Of a stretch of 64,000 bases of DNA, positions 41,597 through 52,140 are shown in pieces (within the stretch, counting starts at the first letter, position 1; every line of letters begins with the position of its first letter). This DNA is from Euglena gracilis (taxonomy: Eukaryota > Euglenida > Euglenophyceae > Euglenales). The stretch is from assembly GCA_039621445.1 (NCBI GenBank), contig CP154956.1, positions 89,410,482 through 89,474,481 of the forward strand. Reading direction: 5' to 3'. Made by a program: the position numbers and the translations under genes. The notes under the pieces are model-generated. The model searched no databases. It saw only the letters and a list, made by a program, of their open reading frames with translations, and was not told where the DNA came from.

Positions 41597-42150
41597 TAAA
41601 AACGTGTTCAGCCCGCCAAATGCCTGCCCTGAAATTCGTGGTCATGAACACGTTTTCAATGAGGGCATTTGTGGCAATGACACGTTTTCAGTGAAGGCAT
41701 CCGGGTTCAGGCACGTTTTCAATGAGGGCATTTGTGTCAATGACACGTTTTCAGTGAAGGCATCCGGGTTCAGGCACTTTTTCAGTGAGGGCATCTGTGG
41801 CAACCCTGAGTAAAAAGCAAAAAACACTATCATGAAAAATCGGCGTGTGGTTGCGAGGCCGGGTGGTCCTCAACGAGTGAGGCGGGTCGGGGGCACTCTA
41901 CAACACAACAGAAGGCTAGGTTGCCTTGGAGCACAACGAAACAGAGTGGCGGACATCACGGCACACGACACGCTTTACACAAAGAAACCGTGTTTGGGCC
42001 GATTTCGAGACTTTAAAAGTCTTAAATCTTCGCCCAAAACACGGTTTCAAACAAGCACAGTGTTTTGGGCCAAGGTTTTAGGGGGGCCCAGGGGCGACCG
42101 CGGCGCCTTCGGCGTCGCGGTCCCCGCCCCTGGGCTCCCCCTAAGTCACA
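41597..42150. mobile_element. PHD-ORF element, copy 2, internal deletion
   Basis: It begins AAAAACGTGTTCAGCCCGCC with ACGTTTTCAGTGAAGGCATC units like 16013 and 44851, but the ORF is missing. A GTGTTTGGGCCGATTTCGAG hairpin segment (41985-42145) replaces it. Confidence 0.65.
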
Positions 42151-42679
42151 ATTGAAAAAGCATTGCAATTTTTTTGAGAAATTTCATTGCAAATGATGGG
42201 TTTCAAATCACCGCAAAACCACCACGGCCATTTTGAACGATTTTGGGCCATTTTGCAAATGTTTTGAGTAATTTTGGGTCGCTATGGTCTGTTTGGTTTG
42301 TTTGTGTTGTTGGGCTCTTTCGACAATTTTTTGGAGCTATTTCGGGACATTACCGGTAAGCCAACTTGAGCATCATTGGGTGGAACTTTGGGTGGAAAGA
42401 ATGGTCCACCTTTAAAGACTGTTTTTTTTTGCCATATTTCCAAGCCTGGCATATTTCCCCGATATGCTTTTTTTCAACCCAGTCATTGCATTTTTTTCAC
42501 CATATTTTAAACCATGAAACCATGAACAGAGGCCCGGCGCATGGTCACGGATTTCGGGGCGATAATTGGACACCCCAAATTAACGCCCTGATAATCGTGA
42601 ACAGGCTGTTCACAATTTACAGGGCATGAAATTGTGAACAGGGTGTACGAGGAAAACAAATTCTCGCTGAAGACTCTTT

Positions 42680-44430
42680 ACAGAAACATTGCATCGTGGT
42701 GACCGACCACAGTGACCGACAGACAGCAGGCATTGTTGACAGCCATGGCAATAGCAGGAAAAACGGATGGCAAGTCCGAAAGGTCCTGGATGCCAGGAAC
42801 TTCCGCAGGTTGCAGAATTTCCTCTAGGGGGTGCGCATCCTCACCAATGGCTTTTTTTGTTGCCTCACAGGTGAGAGCAGCCGCGAGCATTTTTTGCAAC
42901 TGCGTATCGGAGGATGGAACAAACGGGGTTTCTGCAGGGGGGGGAAATGCGCTGCGCATTTTTCCGCATTTTTGCGCATTTTTTTTGCACATTTCCCCCT
43001 CTATTTTTGCACATTTTCCATTTTTTTGCGCTTTTTGGGGCATTTTTTGCCCAATTTTGCACATTTTCCATTTTTGCGCATTTTTTTTGCCAATTTTGCA
43101 CATTTTGCCATTTTTGCACATTTTCCACCCAAATCACATGCTCACCAAATTTTGCCCACATTCAACTGACCCATTTCTGTAACCAACAAACCCATTTTTG
43201 CACTTTTTTTCCACCCAAGGGACCCATCTCAAGAGAAAACCCTTGGGAGGTTAGGCAGTACGGGGGGGGGGGGCTGCGGACTCCCCAGTGAACTTCACCG
43301 GTGAACGTTCACCGGCGGGGAGGGGGGGGGGGTACTTTCGGCGGTGAAGTTCACTGGTGAAGTTCACCGGTGAACTTCACCGTTTTGATGGTAGGGGGTG
43401 AAATTCTCATGGGTGAAATTATGCTCCTTTCCTCTCAAAATGATCATTTTGAGGTTGATGCTTCATGAAATTTTATCGAAATTTCCGAAAACTTGCCCAA
43501 AATGGCATTTTTGGCCATTTTTGGCCAAAAAGTGCTCTCTTGGTGAACTTCACCGGTGAAGTTCACCGATGGGTTAGGCAGAGGGGTGCGGTGAACTTTC
43601 AAACGGTGAACTTCACCATAGGGGGGGGGAGGGGGGTCAAAATGACCAAAGTCTACTGCCTGATCTCCTTGGGTGATGAGGTGTGGGTACTCATCCAATG
43701 ATGATGAGGACACCAGGGGTCTCAGAGACCCCACACTGACATGTAACCAAGGCGGGAATCCCACTCCCCTGGTCACAAGTAAGGGCTGCCATTGTTGGTC
43801 ATGGTGAACGGAGAGTGACGCCTTGGTCATGCATTTTTTGGCCAAAATGCCTTCATTTCAGCTCTTTTTGGTGATTTTGGTTTACTTTTGGGTTTACTGA
43901 TGGAAATTTTTCTAAGTTCTTTTTCCCTTAAAAAAGAAAAAAAAAAAAACAAAAAAAACAACTCGGCGCATTTTTTGCGCATTTTTTTGCGCATTTTTTT
44001 CGCGTTTTTGCGTGTTTTTGCGTGTTTTTGCGCATTTTTTCCGAGGACCGTCCTGCGCATTCCCCCCCCCTTGGTTTCTGGCTGATAACTGGCATGTGGG
44101 CGGGCGATGACGTTCAGGAAGCCCCTGAACGTGGATGCTTTCAGTTGTCGGTTTTTGAATTGTTGGCTGCACTGTGCCCGGTGTTGGTCCTCACATTGTT
44201 TGATGACCGCTTGCCCATCAAACAACAGTGGGGGATCAATCACCCAAGAACCCCATGCACAAAGGAAAGGATCCAGTTCGTCGTCGACAGTGCCAAGCAC
44301 AATGCACACATCCTCGAATTCGAGAAGGTGTGCACATGCGGCTTGCTCTGTCCCTTCCGTTTCCGTTTTGGAAGGGACAGAGCTTTCTTTTTGGTCGCCT
44401 CCGCCAGAAGGCTACCATGCAAGGAATCCT
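42680..44430 (-). pseudogene. YR-element relative, interrupted by a hAT-like element, lacking the recombinase core
   Basis: Minus-strand text EATKKKA, ELDPFLCAWGSWVIDPPLLF, VIARPHASYQPET, then after the insertion FVPSSDTQLQKMLAAALTCE, ATKKAIGEDAHPLEEILQPA, EVPGIQDLSDLPSVFP. The first parts match 47625-48540 and the last matches 50120-50160, so the recombinase part (48541-50100) is absent here. Confidence 0.65.
42935..44072. mobile_element. hAT-like element with perfect 8-bp duplication
   Basis: Ends CAGGGGGGGGAAATGCGC and GCGCATTCCCCCCCCCTT are near-inverted (16 of 18). GGTTTCTG flanks it at 42927-42934 and 44073-44080. The uninterrupted site exists at 48388-48400 in the homologous copy. Interior: TTTTGCGCATTT repeats and a nested TGAACTTCACCGGTGAA palindrome cluster (43280-43620). 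No transposase seen. Confidence 0.85.
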
Positions 44431-44732
44431 GAACAGGGTTCGGCTTTTTGGTCTATCCTTGTTTTAGTGTGGCCAGAAATTCAGCAACTTTTGGGGGATG
44501 GGGCAACATTCAGTCCATGATGTTTTGCCTTCTTGGCCATTGTACGAAGAAATTGATACGAAAACTGTGTCCAGAACGCCGGTTTGGGCGTGAAGCCGTG
44601 TTCCAGAACGCCGGTTCGGGCCGCCCGAACCGGCGTTCTGGAACACGGCTTCACGCCCAAACCGGCGTTCTGGACACAGTTGTTGAAACCGTGGATTAGG
44701 GGCTCTGGCTTCACGCCCGAACCGGCGTTCTA

Positions 44733-44852
44733 CACACAAATTGTGGCTGAGCCCAGATTTCAGCCTGAAAACGTGTTCAGCCAGGGGGCCCCCGAAGGGG
44801 GCCCCCTGAACACGTTTTCAGGCTGAAATCTGGGCTCAGCCACAATTTGTTT
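44733..44852. repeat. Hairpin MITE, AAATTGTGGCTGAGCCC family, copy 3
   Basis: Near-perfect palindrome with a GGGGGCCCCCGAAGGGGGCC loop; abuts the left end of the PHD-ORF element. Confidence 0.85.
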
Positions 44853-46213
44853 AAAAACGTGTTCAGAGCCCGCCAAATGCCTGCCCTGAAATTTGTGGTC
44901 ATGATTCACGCAAGGGGTCAAAAACGCGAATTTGTGAAATTCGGACCCAAAAAAACGGCGCATTAATGGAAAACGTGCCTGACCACAGATGCCTTAATGG
45001 AAAACGTGTCATTGCCACAAATGCCCTCACTGAAAACGTGCCTGAACACAGATGCCTTAATGGAAAACGTGTCATTGCCACAAATGCCCTCATTGAAAAC
45101 GTGTCACCCCGCCCCCCCACCTCTTTTTTTTCTTTTTTTTCTTTTTTCCGCAGCCCTCCCAGTATGGCCAAACGCACGGCAAATTTTGTGAATGGTCTTT
45201 TGCCACCTCCCCCTAGGACGGACCCCCTTCATGGCACCTTGCTGGCACAGGGCAACACAAAGAAAAAGTCCGGCTCCGTAGGTGCAGAGCTTGCTGCTGT
45301 TGCCAACTGTTTGGAGTTCGCCAAACTGTGTCAACATCGGCAAGCCTGTTATCCTGAGCTGGATGCTTTCTTTGTTGCCTGGACGGGATGGGAGCTGGAA
45401 CCCAGCCTGTTGTTCGATGAGGCAAGCGTCATCGAACAATGTGTGGTCCCCTGACCAACCCCCTGTGCCTCGTGCTGTGTCCCGACTGCCAATAAAACAC
45501 GAGAAATTTGGTTTTTGTGGTGTTGCCATTCCCAAAAATCCAAATTGTGTGGAGTTGAACAAAGTTGTCTGTGACGCCTGCGGATTGGCATATCATTTTC
45601 ATTGCCAAGATTTGGCAAAAGAGCCACCAAAGTATGGCTCTTTTGTGTCAAGAACTGTGTTTGGGCCAAGAGGGGGGAGGCCCAGGGGCGGGGACCGCGG
45701 CGCCGCGGTCGCCCCTGGGCCCCCCTAAAACCTTGGCCCAAAACACTGTTCTTGTTTGAAACCGTGTTTTGGGCGAAGATTTAAGACTTCTAAAGTCTCG
45801 AAATCGGCCCAAACACGGTTTTCCTTGTGTAAAGCGTGTCGTGTGCCGTGATGTCCGCCACTCCCTGTCGTTGTGCTCCAAGGCAACCTAGCCTTCTGTC
45901 GTGTTGTAGAGTGCCCCCGACCCGCCTCACCCGTTGAGGACCACCCGGCCTCTCAACCGCACGCCGATTTTTCATGACAGCAATTTTTGCTTCTTGCTCG
46001 GGGTTGCCACATATGCCCTAATGGAAAACGTGCCTGACCACAGATGCCTTAATGGAAAACGTGTCATTGACACAAATGCCCTCACTGAAAACGTGCCTGA
46101 ACACAGATGCCTTAATGGAAAACGTGTCATTGCCACAAATGCCCTCATTGAAAACGTGTTCATGACCACGATTTCAGGGCAGGCATTTGGCGGGCTGAAC
46201 ACGTTTTTAAGGA
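44851..46213. mobile_element. PHD-ORF element, copy 3, both ends present
   Basis: About 50-bp inverted ends: CCGCCAAATGCCTGCCCTGA at the left and TCAGGGCAGGCATTTGGCGG at 46174-46193. Subterminal ACGTTTTC / GAAAACGT units (GCCTTAATGGAAAACGTGTC) follow on both sides. Interior carries the broken PHD ORF and a hairpin insertion (45655-45820). Confidence 0.8.
45164..45660 (+). pseudogene. PHD-finger protein of a mobile element, copy 3, frameshifted
   Basis: It starts MAKRTANFVNGLLPPPPRT like copy 1, but 19 codons (FLAALAVYQQ region) are deleted. After VIEQCVV the frame stops at 45454. The PHD part (CGFCGVAIPKNP, CDACGLAYHFHC) continues in another frame to about 45660, where a GTGTTTGGGCC hairpin is inserted. 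Confidence 0.75.
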
Positions 46214-46746
46214 ATCACGGCCAATTTCGCCCTAAATACCCCCTTTTTTTAACATTTTGGAGCATTTTTGGGCTCCTTTGGGCGAAGGGCCATGTCGATC
46301 GGCCGATTGAAGTTTTCACAGGTCTGGTGCCATGTTACCCATCGATCGAAAGCTCTTCTCAAGGGCTTTTGACAGATGGCCACAGGATTCAGCCAAGATG
46401 TACACAGCGCTTGTTTTCAGCGATTGTGTATTCGAAATTTTGACATCTTAATTTGTGAAATCCCACACCTCAGGTGCCGTACAGCATATCTATATAAAAA
46501 TTGTGGCCAAAAATTCAGGAACTTTTGGGGGTTGTGGCAACATTCGGTCCATGGTGTTGGCAGCTTTATTTGCCATTTTTCAAAAACAGACCAAGGAAGA
46601 ACGCAATGAGTACAAATAAATAAAGCAAATGGCACAAGAACGTTTTCCAGGACGCCGTGGCCATGGTTTGGGGCATTGGGACATCGTTTTCATTCACTGG
46701 TTCCTTACCACAAAAAAACAGGGCATGTTTTCTTAACCCGGCAATA

Positions 46747-46940
46747 CCCCCCCCTTTATTTGACCCCCCCTTAATTGAGCATTTGGGTCTGGGATTTTTT
46801 TTTCATGCGACGAAGGCGCCGAAAATTTTTTTTGCCTTATTTCTAAGGAATTTTTGACCCCCCCCCTTATTTGACCCCCCCTTATTTGAGCATTTGGGGG
46901 TCCTTTGGCCCGTGGGTGTGCTCAAATAAAGGGGGGGGGG
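46747..46940. mobile_element. TA-flanked MITE, CCCCTTTATTTGA family
   Basis: Ends CCCCCCCCTTTATTTGA and TCAAATAAAGGGGGGGG; TA at 46745-46746 and 46941-46942. It sits in GGCAATATGCCCTGTT text whose uninterrupted form is at 50563-50578. A relative lies at 61343-61527. Confidence 0.85.
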
Positions 46941-47209
46941 TATGCCCTGTTTTTCGTGGTAAGGTGAACACGAAAAACAGGGCATATTGCCGTGTTCAGG
47001 AATTTTCCAGGAAAATCAACAAAAAAGTGCCTGAAACCATGGCGTGGAGCATACCCACAAAATACAGGGCAGGCGCCGGGCCTCTCTAAACACGGTTACA
47101 AAAAAATTGTGGGCATAACCTGTATTCAGGCCGCATAACGGGTTATGCCCTTAATTAAGCAGGGTTGGGATAAAAGAAAGAACCCCGATGTTGGCCCCTT
47201 GCATGGCAA

Positions 47210-47610
47210 GGTTGACGGCTTGTTTTTTTTGAAACAAAAAAAACATGTTTTTTTTAAAAAAATATGTTTTTTTTAAAAAAAACAAAAAAAACGTCATGGA
47301 GGGTTTGGGTGAAAAAAATCTTTGAACGTTTTTTTAAAGGAAAAGGTCATTTTTTTCTTTGCAGCTTCGCAGTCCGTAAAGGGTGATGGCTTTCACATGA
47401 AGTATTTTTGGATGAAGCGTCTGGAAAAACTGAAAAAAAACGCCACTTTGATGACCAAAAACATGACTTTAGAACTTTTTCCTCAAAAAAATGGCCATTT
47501 CGCAAGGAAAAAGGTCAATTTTTGCTTTTTCAAAAAAAACATGTTTTTTTTGCGTTTTTTTTTTAAAAAAAACATGTTTTTTTGTTTTTTTAAAAAAAAA
47601 CAAAAAAAAC
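47210..47610. repeat. A/T-tract repeat, second copy of 36885-37310
   Basis: Both copies share GCAGCTTCG.AGTCCGTAAA, GGCTTTCACA, TAGAACTTTTTCCTC and long AAAAACATGTTTTTT runs. Confidence 0.75.
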
Positions 47611-47787
47611 GTCAACCCTGTTGCATGGTAACCTTCTGGCGGAGGCTACCAAAAAGAAAGCATCCGGTTCAGAAGGAACAAAGCAATCCACATTGGCACA
47701 CCTCCTTGAATTCGAGGACGTCTGCAATGCGCTTTGCATCTATGACGAACTACATGCTTTCCTTTGTGCAAGCGGTCATCAAACAAT

Positions 47788-48251
47788 GGAGGCTAGGCGC
47801 GCCGCTCGGGGGGGTCCGGGACCCCCCCCCCCGCCCCCCCCCGCGTGGCCCCTGCGCGGCCGCCCGCGCGGCCGCTCGCCCCCCCCCTGGACCCCCCCTC
47901 CCCCCCCTGTGCCTAGCATAGCCAAGAAAAAAAATTTTGGTAAAAAAATCGCGATTTTTTGAGGCCCAAAAATGACCAAAAATGACCATTTTTGGACCCA
48001 AAATGGCAAATTTGGGGGCCGCGCGCTCTGCGCGCGGCCAAATGAGCACTTTTTTTGGTCAAAAATGGCCCAAAAATGGCAAAAAAATGACCACTTTTTG
48101 GACGCGAAAATCACCGATTTTAGGATGCGTTCCGCCCGCGCGGCCGCCCTCGGACCCCCCTCTTCCCCACGCCCCCTCCCCCCGCGCGGCCGCCCGCGCG
48201 GCCGCTCGCCCCCCCCCCCCAGCCCCCCCCCCCCCGCTGTGCCTAGCCTCC
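47788..48251. mobile_element. GGAGGCTAGGC MITE, copy 1, with AAT duplication
   Basis: It begins GGAGGCTAGGCGCGCCGC and ends GTGCCTAGCCTCC; AAT at 47785-47787 and 48252-48254. The empty site ACAATGTGAGG is present, inverted, at 44190-44202 in the related element. Conserved interior: CGCGCGCTCTGCGCGCGGCC and ATTTTAGGATGCGTTCC. Confidence 0.9.
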
Positions 48252-48611
48252 AATGTGAGGACCAACGCCGGGCACAGTGTGGCCAGCAATCCAAATTCCG
48301 ATCGGGCCTCCCGGGGGGAGGTCGGTGGGACAATAGGGGGGGGGGGTACCTGAACGCAGTTGCCCGCAGCCATGCGTCATCTCATCCAGAAACCCCGTTT
48401 GTACCATCCTCTGAAACGCAACTCCCACGGCTGCAAAAATTGATGCCGCTCTGACCCGTGAGGCAACCAAAAAAGCCATTGGCGAGGCTGTGCACCCCCC
48501 TGAGGAAATTCTGCAACCTGCAGAACTTCCTGGCATCCTTGACACGGTGCAGTGGAGCAGACTGTTTGAGGCACAGCGGGGAAACATTCTCATTATGGGT
48601 TTCTGCACCGG

Positions 48612-49226
48612 GTGCTACGGAGGTTGCAGGTGGATTTGTTCGTCGAGTCCAAAGCAGAGGATGGTCGTAAGATGCTTTCTGTGTCCGTTGCCACCATGAA
48701 AAACCATCAGCAATCACTGGGCAAATTGGATATGGCCCTGATGCGGCAAGTCATCGTGGAAGGGCCCGATCCGGCAACTTGCCCCGTGGCTGCTTTTGAG
48801 AGGCAACAAACACTGGTCGGTTTGGCACCAGTTGGGGTGGATGGGAACTGGCTCTTTCGGTCGTGCCGCGTTACGGCTGCGAGCTTGCTCAGCCCGCCCA
48901 CGACGGAGGAGACGTTCCGTGGTGTTGCCGTCTGGGTGTCGGGCGTCGTCAAGCGCCGCCTAACGTTCAAGGACGTTGCGCGGCGCGCGGCAATGACTCG
49001 GCTGGCAAATGCACCAGACATCAGTGCGGCAGATGTTGCGCAGTATTTCAAGGTCCACCGAAACACTGTGCTACAAACACAAGTCTACCACCGGATGTCC
49101 TGCAGCACACCAATTCAGGCAGCAACCATCCTCTCAGGTGGTACCGTGAAAACGCAGCCTCCCCCCAAAGCTCCAAAGCTGAACATTCGGTCCATGCTGC
49201 TGAGCCAACAAAGTCGGAGGCTATGA
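48612..49226 (+). CDS. Tyrosine recombinase C-terminal catalytic domain
   Basis: The frame opens after a stop near 48669 minus 100 and reads VLRRLQVDLFVES (Arg of the first catalytic box), then a beta-hairpin with KAEDGRKMLSVSV, TMKNHQQSLGKL, then DPATCPVAAFERQQTLVG, which is the linker typical of DIRS/Crypton-like recombinases. The end has KDVARRAAMTRLANAPDIS, AADVAQYFKVHRNTVLQTQV and YHR, fitting the (H/K)xxR helix, the second helix and the Tyr nucleophile. The upstream 150 bp continue in other frames, so the protein is frameshifted at its N-terminal side. Family assignment is from motif pattern only. Confidence 0.72.
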   Translation: MLRRLQVDLFVESKAEDGRKMLSVSVATMKNHQQSLGKLDMALMRQVIVEGPDPATCPVAAFERQQTLVGLAPVGVDGNWLFRSCRVTAASLLSPPTTEETFRGVAVWVSGVVKRRLTFKDVARRAAMTRLANAPDISAADVAQYFKVHRNTVLQTQVYHRMSCSTPIQAATILSGGTVKTQPPPKAPKLNIRSMLLSQQSRRL

Positions 49227-49390
49227 ACAGGTGTAATTTGTTCCAGCTACATGGCCGTACATCATTCTTCTCATCAGTGACTGCCCACCACCCACCCCGC
49301 CACCAACAACCATTACAACCACAACTACCGCATTATATGGCTGCTTTAGAAACATATTTCCTCAATAATTATGTTTTCAGGGTGACGAAG

Positions 49391-50391
49391 TCCGACTGCA
49401 TCATTGTATCCGGTTGACCCGTATGATAACTGCTTCCATAGGATACACGTTTTTGTTCCTCTTTAGCAGGGCTGGATAGAGGTAGAGGTAGAGGTCAAAG
49501 TCCTCCACCTCTATCTGACCCACCTCTACCTCTACCTCCACCTCTACCTCTATGTCACCTCTATGTCCATAAAATGTCATAAACTGGCACCAATAAGGGC
49601 CACAAAAGGCTCCAAATGCCTCAAATTTGGCAAAATAGCATCTCAACGCATCTTATTTAGGTCAGGAATGAGAAAAAATATCCGGATGGGTGGTTTCAAA
49701 AATTGCCATAAGAGATTTGTGACAAGAATGGCCAATTTCTGATTTTTTCAATAAAATTGCCTTCGTTCGGCATAAGTTTTCTTTGTATAAGCCATTTTCC
49801 TTAAAATTTTGACACTGAGGTGACATAGAGGGATAGTAGAGGTAGAGGTGACCTCTACCTCTCCCTCTACCTCTACCTCTACCTCTATCCCTCTACCTCT
49901 ATCCAGCCCTGCTCTTTAGACCGGCAGAACCGGACTACATCGTCCTCAATGACGATGACGATTGGGTGCCATTGACGCAGCCGTCCCGCAGCGCATGGTC
50001 GCGAGACATCCACTTCAAGTTGGAGTCGGATGATGAGGACGAGGCGATCGAGCGCAACCGGCAGCAATGGGCGCGACGGCTGGCGTGGGAGGCTCCACTG
50101 GCGGAGGAGGGGGCAGAGGTGGCACAGGACCTCTCTGACTTGCCCTCTGTTTTTCCCACCATTGCGGTCTCCACTTCCACCACCGCCCCTCCCTCCAAAA
50201 AGCGCCGTCTTGTGTCAGCCGCCCCCACCTATGCCCGATGTGGTGCGGTTGTTCCCCCACGCTCTCCGTGTCGTGATATGAATCATGTGCGATGTGACGT
50301 GTGTTCATTGTCTTACCATTGGCGTTGCGTGAATTTCTGCCACGAGCCCAAACATGGATCGTGGGTGTGTCATTTGTGCAAACCCCGTTAG
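49391..50391 (+). CDS. Acidic protein with PHD finger, split by a MITE
   Basis: After TATGTTTTCAG the frame reads GDEVRLHHCIRLTRMITASI, GYTFLFLFRP. With the MITE (49467-49911) and one copy of its duplication removed, it continues AEPDYIVLNDDDDWVP, an acidic region, QDLSDLPSVFP and a PHD finger: ARCGAVVPPRSPC, CDVCSLSYHWRC, VCHLC, then stop at 50391. The frame is continuous across the excised element. Confidence 0.7.
49467..49911. mobile_element. hAT-like MITE, CAGGGCTGGAT family, perfect 8-bp duplication
   Basis: It starts CAGGGCTGGATAGAGGTAGA and ends CTCTATCCAGCCCTG with (GGTAGA)n inner arms. CTCTTTAG flanks both sides (49459-49466, 49912-49919). Removal restores an open frame. Confidence 0.92.
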
Positions 50392-50552
50392 TGTGTCCCC
50401 ATCGGATCATCCACAGCACAGCGCTGTTCGTCGTTGCACTCGTCGTGCACCGACTTCGTCCCTCCTCGTGTGCCATTCCATCATCTGTCTGCTCTCCACT
50501 CGGGTTCGAAGCAATTCAAAGTGATTATGATGAAAATGATTATGATGAAAAA

Positions 50553-50628
50553 ACCTGAACACGGCAATATGCCCTGTTTTTCGTGTTCACCTTGCCACGA
50601 AAAACAGGGCATATTGCCGGGTTAGGAA
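50553..50628. repeat. Hairpin, GGCAATATGCCCTGTTTTTCG
   Basis: Arms CACGGCAATATGCCCTGTTT and mirror CAGGGCATATTGCC around a 10-base loop. Related copy at 46715-47000 is interrupted by a TA-flanked MITE. Confidence 0.8.
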
Positions 50629-50779
50629 AATATGCCTTGTTTTCCTTGTTCACAGCCACGAAATACAGGGCAAGCGTCGGGCCTCTAAACACGGTTACAA
50701 TCGAAAGCTCTCCCTAAGGAGACAAGGCACAGGGGGGGGGAGGGGGGGGTGGAAGCTGTACAAGGGGGGAGGGGGGGTA

Positions 50780-51398
50780 CCACCCCCCCCCCCTTATTGT
50801 CCCACCGACCTGCCCCCGGGAGGCCCGACCGGACAATAAAGGGGGGGGGACAATAAGGGGGTACCAAAGGAATTTCATTGGCCGGGCCAAAAAAACCCCC
50901 CGTCGGCCGGGGCCCAGGGACAATGGAGGCTAGGCGCGCCGCTCGGGGGGGTCCGGGCCCCCCCCTCCCCCCCCCCCCCCCGCGCGGCCCCTGCGCGGCC
51001 GCCCGCGCGGCCGCTCACCCCCCCTGGACCCCCCCCTCCCCCCACTGTGCCTAGCATAGCCAAGAAAAAAAAATTTTGGTGAAAAAATGCGATTTTTTGA
51101 GGCCCAAAAATGACCAAAAATGACCATTTTCGACACAAAATGGCAAATTTGGGGGCCGCGCGCTCTGCGCGCGGCCAAAAAAGCACTTTTTGGTCAAAAA
51201 TGGCCCAAAAATGGCAAAAAATGACCACTTTTTGGACCCGAAAATCACCGATTTTAGGATGCGTTCCACCCGCGCGGCCGCCCTCGGGCCCCCCCCCCTC
51301 CCCCCCGCGCGGCCGCCCGCGCGGCCGCTCGCCCCCCCACCAGCCCCCCCCCCACTGTGCCTAGCCTCCAATAAGGGGGGGGACAATAAGGGGGGGGG
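50780..51398. mobile_element. CCCCCCTTATTGTCCC MITE, copy 5, carrying a nested MITE
   Basis: The left half (50780-50924) and right end (51370-51398) are one copy split by the GGAGGCTAGGC element. TA is at the left; on the right another element abuts. Confidence 0.8.
50925..51369. mobile_element. GGAGGCTAGGC MITE, copy 2, nested
   Basis: AAT at 50922-50924 and 51370-51372 within GGGACAATAAGGGG, so the host element's sequence gives the empty site. Confidence 0.9.
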
Positions 51399-52140
51399 TC
51401 GCTGAGCTCTTATCCCTTTATGGGTAAGAGCGAAGCTTACCCCTGGGGGAAAACCCCCCCGAACCCCCCCCCCCCCCTCCCCCCCCCCCTCGGGGCCACC
51501 TCGGGAACCGGCGGATTATCACCATGATCCCGGCCCCGTTCCCGAAATTTTTTTTTTCAGTCACGAGCGACTGGATTCCTAGTTTCCGAATCACCTGGGT
51601 TTGACCCCCAACTCCCCGCCAGGCCCGAGTTATTCACGCGCGAAGGGGTCCAAACTGGGTAGGATTCGCCAACCCCCCCTGAATAAGCCCCCCCCCCCCT
51701 TTGGACGGCCAAAAAATGTCAATTTTCAAAATATCTCCAAAATGAAGCCAAACCAAAGGAAATGTCCGGAGACCTAATTTGAAGCCCTTGGAACGCCCTA
51801 TCTACCGGTATTTTGATTTCCCCGCAACTCCCCGCCTAGCCCGAGATACGGCCGTTTTCGGCGCAGACGGCCGTTTTGTACACTTTTCCCTCTGTTCGAC
51901 TTGGCCGTTTTCGGGGGGCGGGGGGTCAAAAAATCGATGTTTTCAAAATTTCTCGAAAATGATGCAAAATCAAAGGAAATGTCCAGAGACCTAAATTGAA
52001 GCCCTTGGAACGCTCTATCTACTGGGATTTTGGTTTCCCCGCAACTCACCGCCCAGCCCGAGATACGGCCGTTTTTTGGCCAATTTGGGCCATTTCAAGC
52101 CATTTTGTACACTTTTCCCTCTGTTCGACTTGGCCATTTT

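Larger units (their letters stand above)
47625..50391 (+). pseudogene. Tyrosine-recombinase element with C-terminal PHD finger, interrupted
   Basis: In order: N-terminal family text (HGNLLAEATKKKASGS, LEFEDVCNALCIYDELHAF), a 3-bp-TSD element (47788-48251), a fragment of the TTATTGTCCC family (48301-48346), FVPSSETQL and a frameshifted stretch, the YR domain (48612-49226), an exon-like stretch starting after TTTTCAG at 49391 (GDEVRLHHCIRLTRM), a hAT-like MITE (49467-49911), then the acidic region and PHD finger to 50391. YR proteins cut and rejoin DNA as in Crypton or DIRS elements. Which of these two types it is cannot be decided. Confidence 0.7.
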
